DNA from: an uncultured Bradyrhizobium sp.
Lineage (GTDB): Bacteria > Pseudomonadota > Alphaproteobacteria > Rhizobiales > Xanthobacteraceae
NCBI RefSeq assembly: GCF_936943645.1
Contig: NZ_CAKZJO010000038.1
Location: 1-64,000, forward strand
DNA: 64,000 nt
Reading direction: 5' to 3'
This document shows positions 16,453-25,521 of the stretch, piece after piece (position 1 is the stretch's first letter; every line of letters starts with the position of its first letter). Under the pieces are notes generated by a model. It was given only the letters and a program-made list of their open reading frames with translations. It was not told the DNA's origin and made no database searches. A program made the translations under genes and the position numbers.

Positions 16453-17078
16453 TAATCGCTTAGTACCGTAAGCAATTGAATTTGAAGTCAATTTCATCGT
16501 CAATTGCTGCTGATACCAGCACAAATACCAGCAAGTGGCCGCGCCATTAACAGATAAAGAAATTTTCAGCAGGCTCACAGTAGCGGCCATGCCCATGCCG
16601 TTCCGTCGCGACAGTTGTCCCGACGGGAATCGAGCCCGGTGCTGACCAAACTTCCTGGCAGGCCATTCTAAGGCTCGGCGAGCGCCTCGAACAAAGTGCC
16701 TTTACGATTCGATTGCAGCGAACCAGAACTAGAATGAGATCGGCCCATTGCCGACAGCCAGCTCAATGGGTTCTTATTTCGACACCGATATCTTGCTAAG
16801 CGCGCGCACACAATTGCTTCATACGTGACCGCCCACCAAGCTGCTATATCTGATTATGTCTTCGTTAGACTTCGGGATCCGTAACGTCGATGGATGCAAC
16901 AACGACCGCAATCGTCTCTAAATGTGCGTGCCTTTGCGAAACTTGCTGCAATCGACGTGGGTCAACATAGGCTTCGTTGACAAGCTGTCGAGGCCGATCC
17001 CAATGTTTCGCCATCAATTGTATTGGCTGGTTGTCGTTGTCTTTCAACGCGAGACGCGGCCAGTCGCGGAGATGGCGA
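16453..17078. other. AT-richer gap at the island edge, no confident gene
   Basis: About 620 bases between the tRNA fragment and the first island operon. The direct repeat 'ataccagca' occurs twice at 16513-16535. There is no integrase reading frame, and the small possible frames (for example 16865-17047, minus) lack ribosome sites or known motifs. It probably includes decayed island-end DNA and the promoter for the gene at 17079. Confidence 0.5.
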
Positions 17079-17852
17079 ATGACAAAACAGACTCCCGGAT
17101 TCGCGCGCCGGTCCTTTGTCCTGGGCGGCGCAATGATTGGAGCAGCTACGGCAGCGGCAGCTACAATACGGGATGGCGAACTGGGGGCACCCCCTCGCTC
17201 TTATCGTGGATCGATGCCCGTTCAAGAGGGCGCAGCCGATTCGCCACCTGAGGTTCGCGGCACCGACTACAAATTCTTTACAGCTGAAGAGCGGGAATTT
17301 GTCGAGGCGGCCGTCGACCGACTGATCCCGCCGGATGCTGTTGGACCAGGTGCAGTCGAAGCAAATGTGCCGTTCTTCTTGGATCGGCAGTTGGCGGGCC
17401 CGTTTGGGCGCGGCGACCACTACTATCTCGGCGGACCTTGGAAGGAAGGTGCCCCGGAGCAGGGCTATCAGCTACGCTTCTCGCCGGCGCAACTGTATCG
17501 AGCTGCGATCAAGGCGATCAACAGCCATACGTCCGAACAATTCAACAGAGCTTCCTTCGCTCAACTCAGCGGAAGCGACAGGGATCGTGTTCTGAAGGGG
17601 CTCGAGGACGGCAGCATCGCGCTTGATGGCGGAGTCAATGCGCGCATATTTTTTGCGATGCTCCTCCAAAATACCAAGGAGGGCTATTTCTCCGATCCGA
17701 TCTATGGCGGCAACAAGGATATGGCCGCCTGGAAGATGATCGGCTTTCCTGGTGCGCACTACGACTATAGCGAGTGGGTGGAGCGGCATGGGGAGCGCGT
17801 GCCCTATCCGCCGGTGGCATTCAAGGGCCGTCCTGGCTGGCGGGAGGCCTGA
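17079..17852 (+). CDS. gluconate 2-dehydrogenase subunit 3-like protein (Tat-exported small subunit)
   Basis: A 257-residue small subunit of an FAD-dependent sugar/alcohol dehydrogenase. A twin-arginine signal ('FARRSFVLGGAMIGAATAAAA') starts a few residues after ATG 17079, followed by the family core 'YKFFTAEEREFVEAAVDRLIPPDAVGPGAVEANVPFFLDRQLAG' and 'GYFSDPIYGGNKDMAAWKMIGFPGA'. In this family the Tat signal carries the flavin subunit across the membrane. The GMC subunit starts three bases after its stop. A longer reading from 16977 has no family match. Confidence 0.9.
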   Translation: MTKQTPGFARRSFVLGGAMIGAATAAAATIRDGELGAPPRSYRGSMPVQEGAADSPPEVRGTDYKFFTAEEREFVEAAVDRLIPPDAVGPGAVEANVPFFLDRQLAGPFGRGDHYYLGGPWKEGAPEQGYQLRFSPAQLYRAAIKAINSHTSEQFNRASFAQLSGSDRDRVLKGLEDGSIALDGGVNARIFFAMLLQNTKEGYFSDPIYGGNKDMAAWKMIGFPGAHYDYSEWVERHGERVPYPPVAFKGRPGWREA

Positions 17853-17854
17853 GC

Positions 17855-19624
17855 ATGGCTACCACTCTGAAGCCCGTTGATGCGGTCATGGTCGGGTTTG
17901 GCTGGACCGGCGCGATCATGAGCCAACAACTTTGCGATGCAGGTTTGAATGTGCTCGGACTCGAGCGCGGCCCCTGGCGAGATACGCCCACCGAATTTGC
18001 TACGGGCTTCGCGCAGGATGAGCTGCGTTACATGTGGCGCCACCACCTGTTCCAGAACGTTTCGGATGACACTCTCACCATTCGAAACAATCTGAGCCAG
18101 GAAGCGCTGCCGATGCGCCATCTGGGTTCATTCCTGCTCGGAACGGGCGTCGGTTCAGGTGGCGTGCACTGGAACGGCCAGATATGGCGCTTTCTTCCGA
18201 GCGACTTTCGGACAAAGAGCCACAACCAGGAGCGCTATGGCAGGAACGCGGTCACAGACTACGACCTGACCGTGCAGGACTGGGGTGTGACCTACGATGA
18301 GCTTGAGCTTCATTACGATGCGTTCGACAAGCTATGTGGCACCAGCGGCAAGGCAGGAAATCTGAGGGGACAAATTCAGCCCGGGGGCAACCCATTCGAG
18401 GGGGCCCGTTCGGACGAATATCCCACTCCGCCAATGAAGCAGACTTACGGCCCTACTCTGTTCGGCCAAGCTGCAGCCTCGCTCGGCCGTCATCCCTTCC
18501 CGCATCCCGGAGGCAACCTCAGCCAATCCTACGTGAACCCGCTGGGCTGCCAGTTGGGGAAATGCACCTATTGCGGCTTTTGCGAGAAGTTCGGCTGCGG
18601 AAATTATTCGAAAGCGAGCCCCCAAACGACGGTGCTTCCATATCTGATGCGGAAGTCGAATTTCGAGCTCCGCACGGAGTGCGAGGTGCTCAGGATCGAG
18701 CTTACGCCAGACAAGAAGAGAGCGACTGGCGTTACCTATGTGAACAGCGCGGGCGAGGAGTTCTTCCAGCCGGCCGAGATGGTCTTCTTGGGAGCGTATA
18801 TCCTGCACAACGTACGGCTCCTACTGTTGTCCGGCATTGGGCAGCCATACGACCCCAGAACAGGCGAGGGCCTGGTAGGCAAGAATTACGCCTACCAGAC
18901 AATGTCGTCTGTGAATGTCTTCTTCGACGACAAGATCATCAATCCGTTCATTGGCGCCGGTGCGCTGGCGACGGTGGTCGACGATTTCAACGGCGACAAC
19001 TTCGATCACTCGGGCCTGGGCTTCATCGGTGGTGCCTATATCGCCGGCATGGTCACCGGCGGGCGTCCCATCGAAATGATGTACACGCCGAAGGGTACGC
19101 CGGCTTGGGGCCTGGAGTGGAAGCATTCCGCCGCGAAAAACTATCTGCGTTCGTTCAATCTAAGCATCCACGGCTCAAGCATGAGCTCGCGTGGCAACTA
19201 CCTGGATCTCGATCCGACCTACCGTGACGTATTCGGCCGGCCGATGCTTCGGATGACGTTCGACTTCAACGAAAACGATTTGAAGATGTCGAACTACCTC
19301 ACCGACAGGACGGCAGAGATTGCGCGAGCAATGAATCCCCGGGAGATCAAGGAAAATCGTCGGAAAGGATCCTGGAGCGTTGTTCCCTATCAAACAACGC
19401 ACAACACGGGCGGCGCCATCATGGGCGACAATCCGCAGAACAGCGTCATCAACAAGTATCTGCAGTCGTGGGACGTGCCGAATGTATTCTCGATGGGCGC
19501 CGGCGCCTTCCCGCAGAACCCCGGCTACAATCCGACAGCGACTGTCGCAGCGCTTACCTATCACGCTGCTCAACATATCATAGCGCGCTATCTGAAGGCC
19601 CCTGGTCCTATGGTGCACGCATGA
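17855..19624 (+). CDS. GMC-family oxidoreductase, flavoprotein subunit of gluconate-dehydrogenase-like complex
   Basis: A 589-residue flavoprotein. The N-terminal nucleotide-binding strand is 'VDAVMVGFGWTGAIMSQQL' (GxGxxG with a Trp), then 'GLERGPWRDTP', and 'GTGVGSGGVHWNGQ' as in gluconate 2-dehydrogenase alpha chains. A Cys cluster 'GKCTYCGFCEKFGCGNYSKASP' at about residues 230-252 is typical of the fructose/gluconate dehydrogenase branch and may hold an Fe-S centre. The C-terminal 'NPGYNPTATVAALTYHAA' carries the Asn of the active site. It has no signal of its own; it is presumably exported with subunit 3. Its stop overlaps the cytochrome start (ATGA). Confidence 0.92.
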   Translation: MATTLKPVDAVMVGFGWTGAIMSQQLCDAGLNVLGLERGPWRDTPTEFATGFAQDELRYMWRHHLFQNVSDDTLTIRNNLSQEALPMRHLGSFLLGTGVGSGGVHWNGQIWRFLPSDFRTKSHNQERYGRNAVTDYDLTVQDWGVTYDELELHYDAFDKLCGTSGKAGNLRGQIQPGGNPFEGARSDEYPTPPMKQTYGPTLFGQAAASLGRHPFPHPGGNLSQSYVNPLGCQLGKCTYCGFCEKFGCGNYSKASPQTTVLPYLMRKSNFELRTECEVLRIELTPDKKRATGVTYVNSAGEEFFQPAEMVFLGAYILHNVRLLLLSGIGQPYDPRTGEGLVGKNYAYQTMSSVNVFFDDKIINPFIGAGALATVVDDFNGDNFDHSGLGFIGGAYIAGMVTGGRPIEMMYTPKGTPAWGLEWKHSAAKNYLRSFNLSIHGSSMSSRGNYLDLDPTYRDVFGRPMLRMTFDFNENDLKMSNYLTDRTAEIARAMNPREIKENRRKGSWSVVPYQTTHNTGGAIMGDNPQNSVINKYLQSWDVPNVFSMGAGAFPQNPGYNPTATVAALTYHAAQHIIARYLKAPGPMVHA

Positions 19625-20967
19625 AGCGCTCACTGTACTTCATGACCACCGCCTTGGGCCTCGGTGTCGCAGCACTCGCTGCGATCGGTTGGGCTGAAGG
19701 TCAGACGTCGGCACTGCCCCGGCATCGCTCGCCAGCGGTCACGGCTCTCGCGGTTCTAACCGCGCAGATCCCCGATGGCGCAGATGCCGAGAAGCTGCGC
19801 CACGGACAGGACCTGATGCGTGCCGGCGATTGCGTGTCGTGTCATATGCGCAAAGGCGGTGAGCCGCTGTCCGGCGGACTCGGACTTAAAACCCCATTCG
19901 GAATTATTTATTCGTCCAACATCACTCCGGATCTGGAAACCGGCATCGGGCGGTGGACGCCAGACCAGTTCTATCGCGCCATGCACGATGGTCATGGGGT
20001 GAATGGTGAGAACCTTTACCCGGCTTTTCCTTACCCGTGGTTTCGCAACATGAGCCGTGCGGACGACGATGCACTGCTTGCCTACATCAAGACGACAGCG
20101 CCGGTCCGCTATACGCCGCCGGCAAACGAGTTGATCTTTCCCCTCGGCTACCGGAGCCTCGTTGCCGGCTGGAACCTGTTGTTCCTCAAGAATGATCAGG
20201 CCGCGCCGGTCTCTGAAAAATCGAAAGCCTGGAACAGGGGCGCGTATCTGGTGAACGGGCCCGGCCACTGCGGTGCCTGCCATACCCCGAAGAACGCGTT
20301 CGGCGCCGATCGAGCCGGTCAGGAGTTCAAGGGTGCCGTTGTCGACAACTGGACCGCCCCGGATCTGACCGGCAACGTTCGTACGGGGCTTGGTGCCTGG
20401 AGCGAGGCGGATATCGCCGAATATCTGAAGACTGGCCGCAACGCTCACGCGGGAGCGGGAGGCGCAATGGCCGATGTCGTAACCTATTCCACATCGCTCC
20501 TGACCGATGCGGATCGCGCAGCCATCGCGGTGTATCTCAAGGATCTTCCGGGAAGTCCTTCTAAATCTCCCACAGTGCTGGTGGATGCGGCATCGCTTTC
20601 TCGCGGGCGCGAGATCTATTCGGATGCCTGCGCATCATGCCATTTGGAGAGCGGCAAGGGGCAGCCGGGACTATTTCCGCCTCTCGGCAAGAACGCCATG
20701 GTGCAACAACTTGATGCCACTGGCCTGGAGCAACTGATCCTGGCGGGGACGAGCATTGCAGCCACACCGAGCCGCCCCTCGCCTCTGAGCATGCCCGCGT
20801 TTTCGTGGAAGCTCTCCGATCGGGAGATCGCGGATGTTGCGACCTTTGTCCGGAACAATTGGGGCAATCGAGCTTCCGCAATCGACCCGGACGACGTTGC
20901 CGTCCTGCGCAAGCAGCTGAAGCTTCAGGAGTCGAGGCGAACCGACAATTCAGGCGATCAAGATTGA
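19621..20967 (+). CDS. triheme cytochrome c subunit of the dehydrogenase complex
   Basis: A 448-residue periplasmic, membrane-tethered cytochrome with an N-terminal hydrophobic signal (about 5-25) and three CXXCH sites at C71-H75, C217-H221 and C337-H341. This is the layout of the gluconate/alcohol dehydrogenase cytochrome subunit, which passes electrons from the flavin to ubiquinone. The four-base overlap with the GMC gene indicates coupled translation. The periplasmic substrate (gluconate, sorbitol, another alcohol) cannot be read from sequence. Confidence 0.92.
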   Translation: MKRSLYFMTTALGLGVAALAAIGWAEGQTSALPRHRSPAVTALAVLTAQIPDGADAEKLRHGQDLMRAGDCVSCHMRKGGEPLSGGLGLKTPFGIIYSSNITPDLETGIGRWTPDQFYRAMHDGHGVNGENLYPAFPYPWFRNMSRADDDALLAYIKTTAPVRYTPPANELIFPLGYRSLVAGWNLLFLKNDQAAPVSEKSKAWNRGAYLVNGPGHCGACHTPKNAFGADRAGQEFKGAVVDNWTAPDLTGNVRTGLGAWSEADIAEYLKTGRNAHAGAGGAMADVVTYSTSLLTDADRAAIAVYLKDLPGSPSKSPTVLVDAASLSRGREIYSDACASCHLESGKGQPGLFPPLGKNAMVQQLDATGLEQLILAGTSIAATPSRPSPLSMPAFSWKLSDREIADVATFVRNNWGNRASAIDPDDVAVLRKQLKLQESRRTDNSGDQD

Positions 20968-21017
20968 TGGGAAGACCGCAGTTTGCGGCGCACGGAAGCT
21001 GAAGTCAGTCAAACCAG

Positions 21018-21854
21018 ATGGAACAGACCATGATGCAGAACGAAGCCCCCACGCCGATGGATCGTCGTAAGCTCCTGTCGGGACTAGGTACGGCAGCAGT
21101 GGGCGGTGTCACTGCGAAACTACTGGGTCATACGGGGCCTGCGAATGCCGCTGCGGCTCGAGACACGTCCGACGCGCCGTCGATCCTCGTGTTTGATGTC
21201 AACGAAACACTTCTCGATATCGAGTACATCAGCCCTGTTTTCGAAAGAGTGTTCAATGACCGCAAGGTCATGCGCGAATGGTTCAACCAGCTTATTCTCT
21301 ACTCCGACGCAGTAACGTTGTCGGGTCCCTACGTTACCTTCTTTGATCTAGGTCAGGGCATCCTGAAGATGCTTGGCACGATTCATGGCGCCAAGGTCAC
21401 TGCGTCGGATATCGACGATCTTCGCACGCGAATGCTGACGATGCCTGCTCATCCCGACGTTCTCGCGGGATTGAAGCGGCTGAAGGATGCGGGCTTCCGT
21501 CTGGTGAGCTTCACGAATTCCCCGCCCGACCAAAAGGCCAGTCCCCTCAAGCACGCGGGTCTTTCTGAATGGTTTGAGAGATCGTTCAGTGTAGATCGGG
21601 TCCGCAGGTTCAAGCCGGCTGCTCAAGGCTATCATCTCGTGGCCGAAGAACTCAACGTTGCGCCATCCTCGCTCTGCATGGTCGCAGCTCATGTCTGGGA
21701 CACGATCGGGGCGCAGAGCGTCGGCTACTCGGGTGCCTTGATCACCCGTTCCGGGAACGCGCCGCTTCTCGTGGATCAGCTTCCTCAGCCCCAAATCGTT
21801 GCGCCCGATTTGCCTGGCGTTGCGGCCCAAGCCATCCGGTTGTGGCGAAGCTAG
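21018..21854 (+). CDS. Tat-exported haloacid-dehalogenase (type II)-like HAD protein
   Basis: A 278-residue HAD-superfamily protein with an unusual twin-arginine leader ('MDRRKLLSGLGTAAVGGVTAKLLG', ending near 'ANAAAA'). The catalytic motifs are present: nucleophile D60 in 'LVFDVNETLLD', 'SFTNSPPD' (motif II), Lys in 'RRFKPAAQGY', and 'HVWDTIGA' with the last Asp. Compared with proven L-2-haloacid dehalogenases the halide-binding Arg ('WRQKQLEYS') appears replaced ('WFNQLILYS') and the Asn before WD is His. Dehalogenase activity is therefore unproven. The start could be 21018 or ATG 21030/21033. It lies 50 bases after the cytochrome gene, probably the same operon. Confidence 0.8.
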   Translation: MEQTMMQNEAPTPMDRRKLLSGLGTAAVGGVTAKLLGHTGPANAAAARDTSDAPSILVFDVNETLLDIEYISPVFERVFNDRKVMREWFNQLILYSDAVTLSGPYVTFFDLGQGILKMLGTIHGAKVTASDIDDLRTRMLTMPAHPDVLAGLKRLKDAGFRLVSFTNSPPDQKASPLKHAGLSEWFERSFSVDRVRRFKPAAQGYHLVAEELNVAPSSLCMVAAHVWDTIGAQSVGYSGALITRSGNAPLLVDQLPQPQIVAPDLPGVAAQAIRLWRS

Positions 21855-22054
21855 GAACAAGGCCAGTGAAGGCCGTGGAGCAATCGTGCCGCCCATCGCT
21901 AAGCCGGTCAATCCTGGCACCGGTCTAAAGTCCGCAAAGGGATAGACGGGGCTCCGCGAAGCTTGCGTTTCGTGGGCCAAGCCCGATCGTCGATGTGGTG
22001 CGTCCTCGCCATCCTCGGATGATGTCTTGAGCCATACCCTGTTGGGAGCCAAAA

Positions 22055-23635
22055 ATGAAAATCAGTAGGTTCTTCTCCACTGCGATGCTCGCGGCGACGA
22101 CGCTCACGTCGGCTTCACTCCATTCAGCGCGCGCGGCCGGCGCGGGCCAGACCAGTGCTGAGATATCTTCCTTGAAGCGGCAACTGCATTTGCTCGAACA
22201 AAGGCTCGACAAGCTGCAACAGGGGAGCGCAGCGGGGGCCACAAAGTCAAAGGTTGCGGCAAATTCACAAGCAAGAGCCGCGTTAACGACCTCTAACGGA
22301 GCGAAAGCGCCGCCGCTGGCGGCGGGCGCGCTCGTGTCGATGCCGAACAACCGACCGACCATCTGCACCGACGACGGCGAGAACTGTGTCGGTATCACGG
22401 GCCGCGTCCACTGGGACGTCGGTGGCTACGATTATCATCCCAATACCGCGGCGACCTCCCCGCAGCGACTGAATTCCGGCGAGAATGTCCGCCGTGCGCG
22501 CATCGGTCTCGCGGGCAAGTTCTTCGGCGACTGGAATTTTGCCCTGGTCTATGACTTCGGTGGTTCGTCAGATGGCTTCGGCGGCGCGGCGGCGGGATCT
22601 CTTCCCGGCGGGGGGCTCTCGGGGTTGGAGAATGCCTACCTGAGCTACACGGGGCTCAAGCCGTTCGGAGGCAAGATGGCAATCGAAGGCGGCATTATGG
22701 ACATCCCCTGGACGATCGACGAGGCCACCAGCTCGAACGACATCACGTTTATGGAACGCTCATCAGCCCAGGTCATCGCGGTCAACGTGGCCGCCGGCGA
22801 TTTTCGTTCGACTTTCGGCACACGCTGGTGGAACGACTCATTCTGGGCCGGTGGCTATGTGACCGGTCCGACCACAGGTTCCATCCATTCGGCCTCGAGC
22901 GTCGCGCCTGCGGGGGCCACCGAGCAGTTCGGTGCGGTGGCGCGCGTTGCGGGCCAGCTCATCAGCGGCAACAACTACTCCTTACACCTTGGCGCCAATG
23001 CCGAGTGGCTCGTTCAGCCGTCGCGCAATCTCGTGACCAACGCGCAGACGGTTTCGTTCAGTGACCGTCCCGAACTTCGGATCGATCCAACGGCGCTGAT
23101 TTCGACCGGCGCAATTGCCAACGCCTCGGGTGCACAGGTCTACGGTGCGGAAGCGGCTGCGAGCTATGGGTCGCTCTACTTCCAGGGCGAGTACTACTGG
23201 TACAATGTCGATCGCGGCGCATCGACGGGACTGCCACCGATCGGTGCTCCGAGTTTGCATTTTCAAGGTGGTTATGCCCAGGCAAGTTACGTGTTGACCG
23301 GCGAGGCCCGCACCTACAATGCATCGACCGGCTCATACAACGGCATCAAGCCGGCGGATCCGTTCTCAATGCGGAGCGGCGGCTGGGGCGCCTGGGAAGT
23401 CGCGGGTCGCGTCTCAACAATCGATCTCAACGACGGGCTGGCGACCGCAACCGGGGTCGCAGGTGGTCGGCAGACCGTCTATACGGCGGCCTTGAACTGG
23501 TACATCAACGGCAATCTTCGTCTCATGCTGGACTATCTGCACGGCGACGTCGCCAGGCAACAATCGCCGACTTCGACGGCAGATCGGGGCGCGACGTTTG
23601 ACGCGGTAGCAATGCGTACCCAGCTCGCATTCTAA
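22055..23635 (+). CDS. outer-membrane porin, OprO/OprP (phosphate-selective) family
   Basis: A 526-residue outer-membrane protein. Signal peptide (about residues 1-28), a short coiled coil ('AEISSLKRQLHLLEQRLDKLQ'), then a beta-barrel: 'GRVHWDVGGYDYHPN', 'NVRRARIGLAGKFFGDWNFALVYDFGG', and a C-terminal strand ending in Phe ('AVAMRTQLAF'), as the Bam machinery requires. The family includes OprP/OprO, but many members import other anions or are non-specific. Probably the uptake channel for the dehydrogenase operon before it (200-base gap, with a possible promoter). Confidence 0.85.
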   Translation: MKISRFFSTAMLAATTLTSASLHSARAAGAGQTSAEISSLKRQLHLLEQRLDKLQQGSAAGATKSKVAANSQARAALTTSNGAKAPPLAAGALVSMPNNRPTICTDDGENCVGITGRVHWDVGGYDYHPNTAATSPQRLNSGENVRRARIGLAGKFFGDWNFALVYDFGGSSDGFGGAAAGSLPGGGLSGLENAYLSYTGLKPFGGKMAIEGGIMDIPWTIDEATSSNDITFMERSSAQVIAVNVAAGDFRSTFGTRWWNDSFWAGGYVTGPTTGSIHSASSVAPAGATEQFGAVARVAGQLISGNNYSLHLGANAEWLVQPSRNLVTNAQTVSFSDRPELRIDPTALISTGAIANASGAQVYGAEAAASYGSLYFQGEYYWYNVDRGASTGLPPIGAPSLHFQGGYAQASYVLTGEARTYNASTGSYNGIKPADPFSMRSGGWGAWEVAGRVSTIDLNDGLATATGVAGGRQTVYTAALNWYINGNLRLMLDYLHGDVARQQSPTSTADRGATFDAVAMRTQLAF

Positions 23636-23755
23636 TGAAGTGGGCACGAGGTTCATCGGTACCGGCCGAGACTGTGTCAGCTGATAGGGCTCGCCGTGTT
23701 TCCTACCTCAGTCTCCTGCGCACGCGGGAGTCCTTTGGCGCCCATAATATTGCCG

Positions 23756-23792
23756 CCAAGGCGTTGCGCGACCAGGCCGCTCAACGCCTTGG
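23756..23792. terminator. strong 11-pair hairpin between convergent genes
   Basis: CCAAGGCGTTG (23756-23766) and CAACGCCTTGG (23782-23792) are perfect inverted copies around a 15-base loop; GCGACC in the loop can also pair with GGTCGC just after it, giving an alternative fold. It lies between the convergent porin and haloalkane dehalogenase genes. No T-run follows, so it may be Rho-assisted or a protein site. Confidence 0.55.
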
Positions 23793-23902
23793 TCGCGGAC
23801 CGACCGCGTGCCGCTACGGTTGGGATTGATCCGAGGCGCCGATCAACAAATAGATGAATTGCTCTTGATCGCCAATCCTCGGAGCACCGTGGCTCTCCTT
23901 AG

Positions 23903-24790
23903 CTAGGCGAGCGTGTTCATCCAGTCGACAATCGCGTGTCCGATCTCGTCGGGCGAGTCCTCCTGAACGAAATGGATTCCCGCCACGCTCCGCTCAGTCA
24001 CAGCCGGCCAACTGCGCACGAGGTTGACCAGTCTATGATTGTCAAGAATGGCACCCGGCTCTGCCTTCAGGAAGAGTTTCGGTACATCGGTCGTCCCCAG
24101 CCAGTTCGCATAATCAGTGGCGATCGCGACCACATCGGCTGGATCACCCTCGATCGGTATCTGCCGGGGCCAGGTCAATGTTGGACGTCGTCCCTCCCCA
24201 GGCTCCAGGAACGGCCTTCGGTAGTGCGCCATTTCCTCAGCCGAGAGCTTCCGGATGATGGCGTTCGGCAGGATTTGCTCGATGAAATAATTGTTCTGCA
24301 GGACCATCGTTTCGCCGGCATCCGAACGAAGGGCCTCCAGGGCCGAGCGCATGCCCATCTTGTCCCAATGATCGTCGCCTTGGGGCGCTACGATCGCCTC
24401 CATGAATGCAATTCCCCTCACCGATTCCCGATGGCGGTTGGCCCAGTCGAAGCCGAGAGCAGAGCCCCAGTCATGAAGAACCAGGGTGACACGCTCGCGC
24501 ACATCCAGAGCGTCGAGCAAGGCATCAAGGTAACGGCGGTGCTCAACGAAGCGATACGAGTTCGGGCCGCTGTCGGGCAATTTGTCTGAATCGCCCATGC
24601 CAATGAGGTCGGGAGCAATGCAGCGGCCAAGCGGCTCGACATGTGGCAATACGTTGCGCCAGAGGTACGAGGAGGTTGGATTGCCGTGTAGCAGCAAGAT
24701 GGGATCGCCCTCTCCAACCTCCACATAAGCCATCTCCCGATTCAGAACCCGCTGTCGCTTTTTCACATACGGAAATGCTGCGGATATCAT
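23903..24790 (-). CDS. haloalkane dehalogenase (HLD-II type)
   Basis: A 295-residue alpha/beta-hydrolase with a complete dehalogenase active site: nucleophile D107 and halide-binding W108 in 'VLHDWGSALG', halide-binding N37 in 'LLHGNPTSSYLWRN', acid E131 in 'AFMEAI', and base H273 in 'GIHFVQEDSPDEIG'. This is the DhaA/DbjA/LinB set, so hydrolysis of a C-halogen bond is well supported; the best substrate is not. The start at 24790 has AAAGGA at good spacing, better than the upstream ATG at 24820. It is transcribed leftward and may be followed from the DUF417 gene 92 bases upstream. Confidence 0.92.
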   Translation of the reverse strand: MISAAFPYVKKRQRVLNREMAYVEVGEGDPILLLHGNPTSSYLWRNVLPHVEPLGRCIAPDLIGMGDSDKLPDSGPNSYRFVEHRRYLDALLDALDVRERVTLVLHDWGSALGFDWANRHRESVRGIAFMEAIVAPQGDDHWDKMGMRSALEALRSDAGETMVLQNNYFIEQILPNAIIRKLSAEEMAHYRRPFLEPGEGRRPTLTWPRQIPIEGDPADVVAIATDYANWLGTTDVPKLFLKAEPGAILDNHRLVNLVRSWPAVTERSVAGIHFVQEDSPDEIGHAIVDWMNTLA

Positions 24791-24881
24791 GCGATTGTCC
24801 TTTTTCTCATCGTGTTCCAAATCGGTCGATGCATGTCGTCATCGTTGTTACGATGTCGGGAGGGATCTTGATTCGAACTTC

Positions 24882-25415
24882 TTAGCTCGTAGCGGACAGG
24901 ACGCTACGCCCTCGGGACAATGTCGTTTTGTCGCGCGCCGCGATAACCCGCTCGACATCCTGCTTCAGCAGATAAACAGAGACGGTCAGCAAGACGAGAT
25001 CCTTCAGGAGGAAAGCTGCGACCATTCCCATGGCCGGGAACCCTCCGGCGCCGGCATCCCAGGCGTCTGGCGCGAACGGGAAAATCGTAACGGTTGCAAT
25101 GAAGGTGCAGCAAGAACCGAGGGCGCCAAGCACGCCCAGCTTCTTATTCCAAAATCCCAGGAGCAATAGCGAACCAAAAGTCCATTCTGAAGCTCCGAGA
25201 AGAACACTCGTGCCGCCGATACCCAGGACCGGGATCGTCCAGAAGATAAATGGGCCGTGGGTGATCAATGGCACGAGACCTCTGATCTCGGAATCGAACC
25301 ATTTGTCATATCCGAACCACGCGAAGATGATCACCATCGATGTGCGGAGCAGATGGTAATCGAGATCGCGCCGTAGCAGCACTGAACGGCCGAGCGTGTC
25401 GATGATGAAGTTCAT
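24882..25415 (-). CDS. DUF417 (YkgB/RclC-like) inner-membrane protein
   Basis: A 177-residue membrane protein with four hydrophobic segments and the DUF417 signatures 'MVIIFAWFGYDKWFDSEIRGLVPLITHGPF' and 'GASEWTFGSLLLLGFWNKKLGVLGALGSCCTFIATVTIFPFAP'. E. coli RclC, of this family, is part of the reactive-chlorine resistance operon. A second member lies at 26583, about 45-50 percent identical by eye. The start at 25415 has 'GGAGAAAAC' before it. Confidence 0.85.
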   Translation of the reverse strand: MNFIIDTLGRSVLLRRDLDYHLLRTSMVIIFAWFGYDKWFDSEIRGLVPLITHGPFIFWTIPVLGIGGTSVLLGASEWTFGSLLLLGFWNKKLGVLGALGSCCTFIATVTIFPFAPDAWDAGAGGFPAMGMVAAFLLKDLVLLTVSVYLLKQDVERVIAARDKTTLSRGRSVLSATS

Positions 25416-25521
25416 GGCGTGTTTTCTCCTGTTGACGAATGAATGAGGAACCGCGCCATGATGGTGCGGCACCAGGGGATAGGTCGGAGGATGCGATCGC
25501 CAAATGCAGTGGCGCTCGCAG

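Noticed and set aside
16620..16660. T-arm-like stem-loop (GGGCTCGATTCCC on the minus strand)
   Set aside because: The loop does not start with TTC, and no D-arm, anticodon arm or acceptor stem could be found around it, so it is not called a tRNA.
16865..17047. 60-residue minus-strand frame near the island edge
   Set aside because: No ribosome site, no family resemblance, and an average composition; likely chance.
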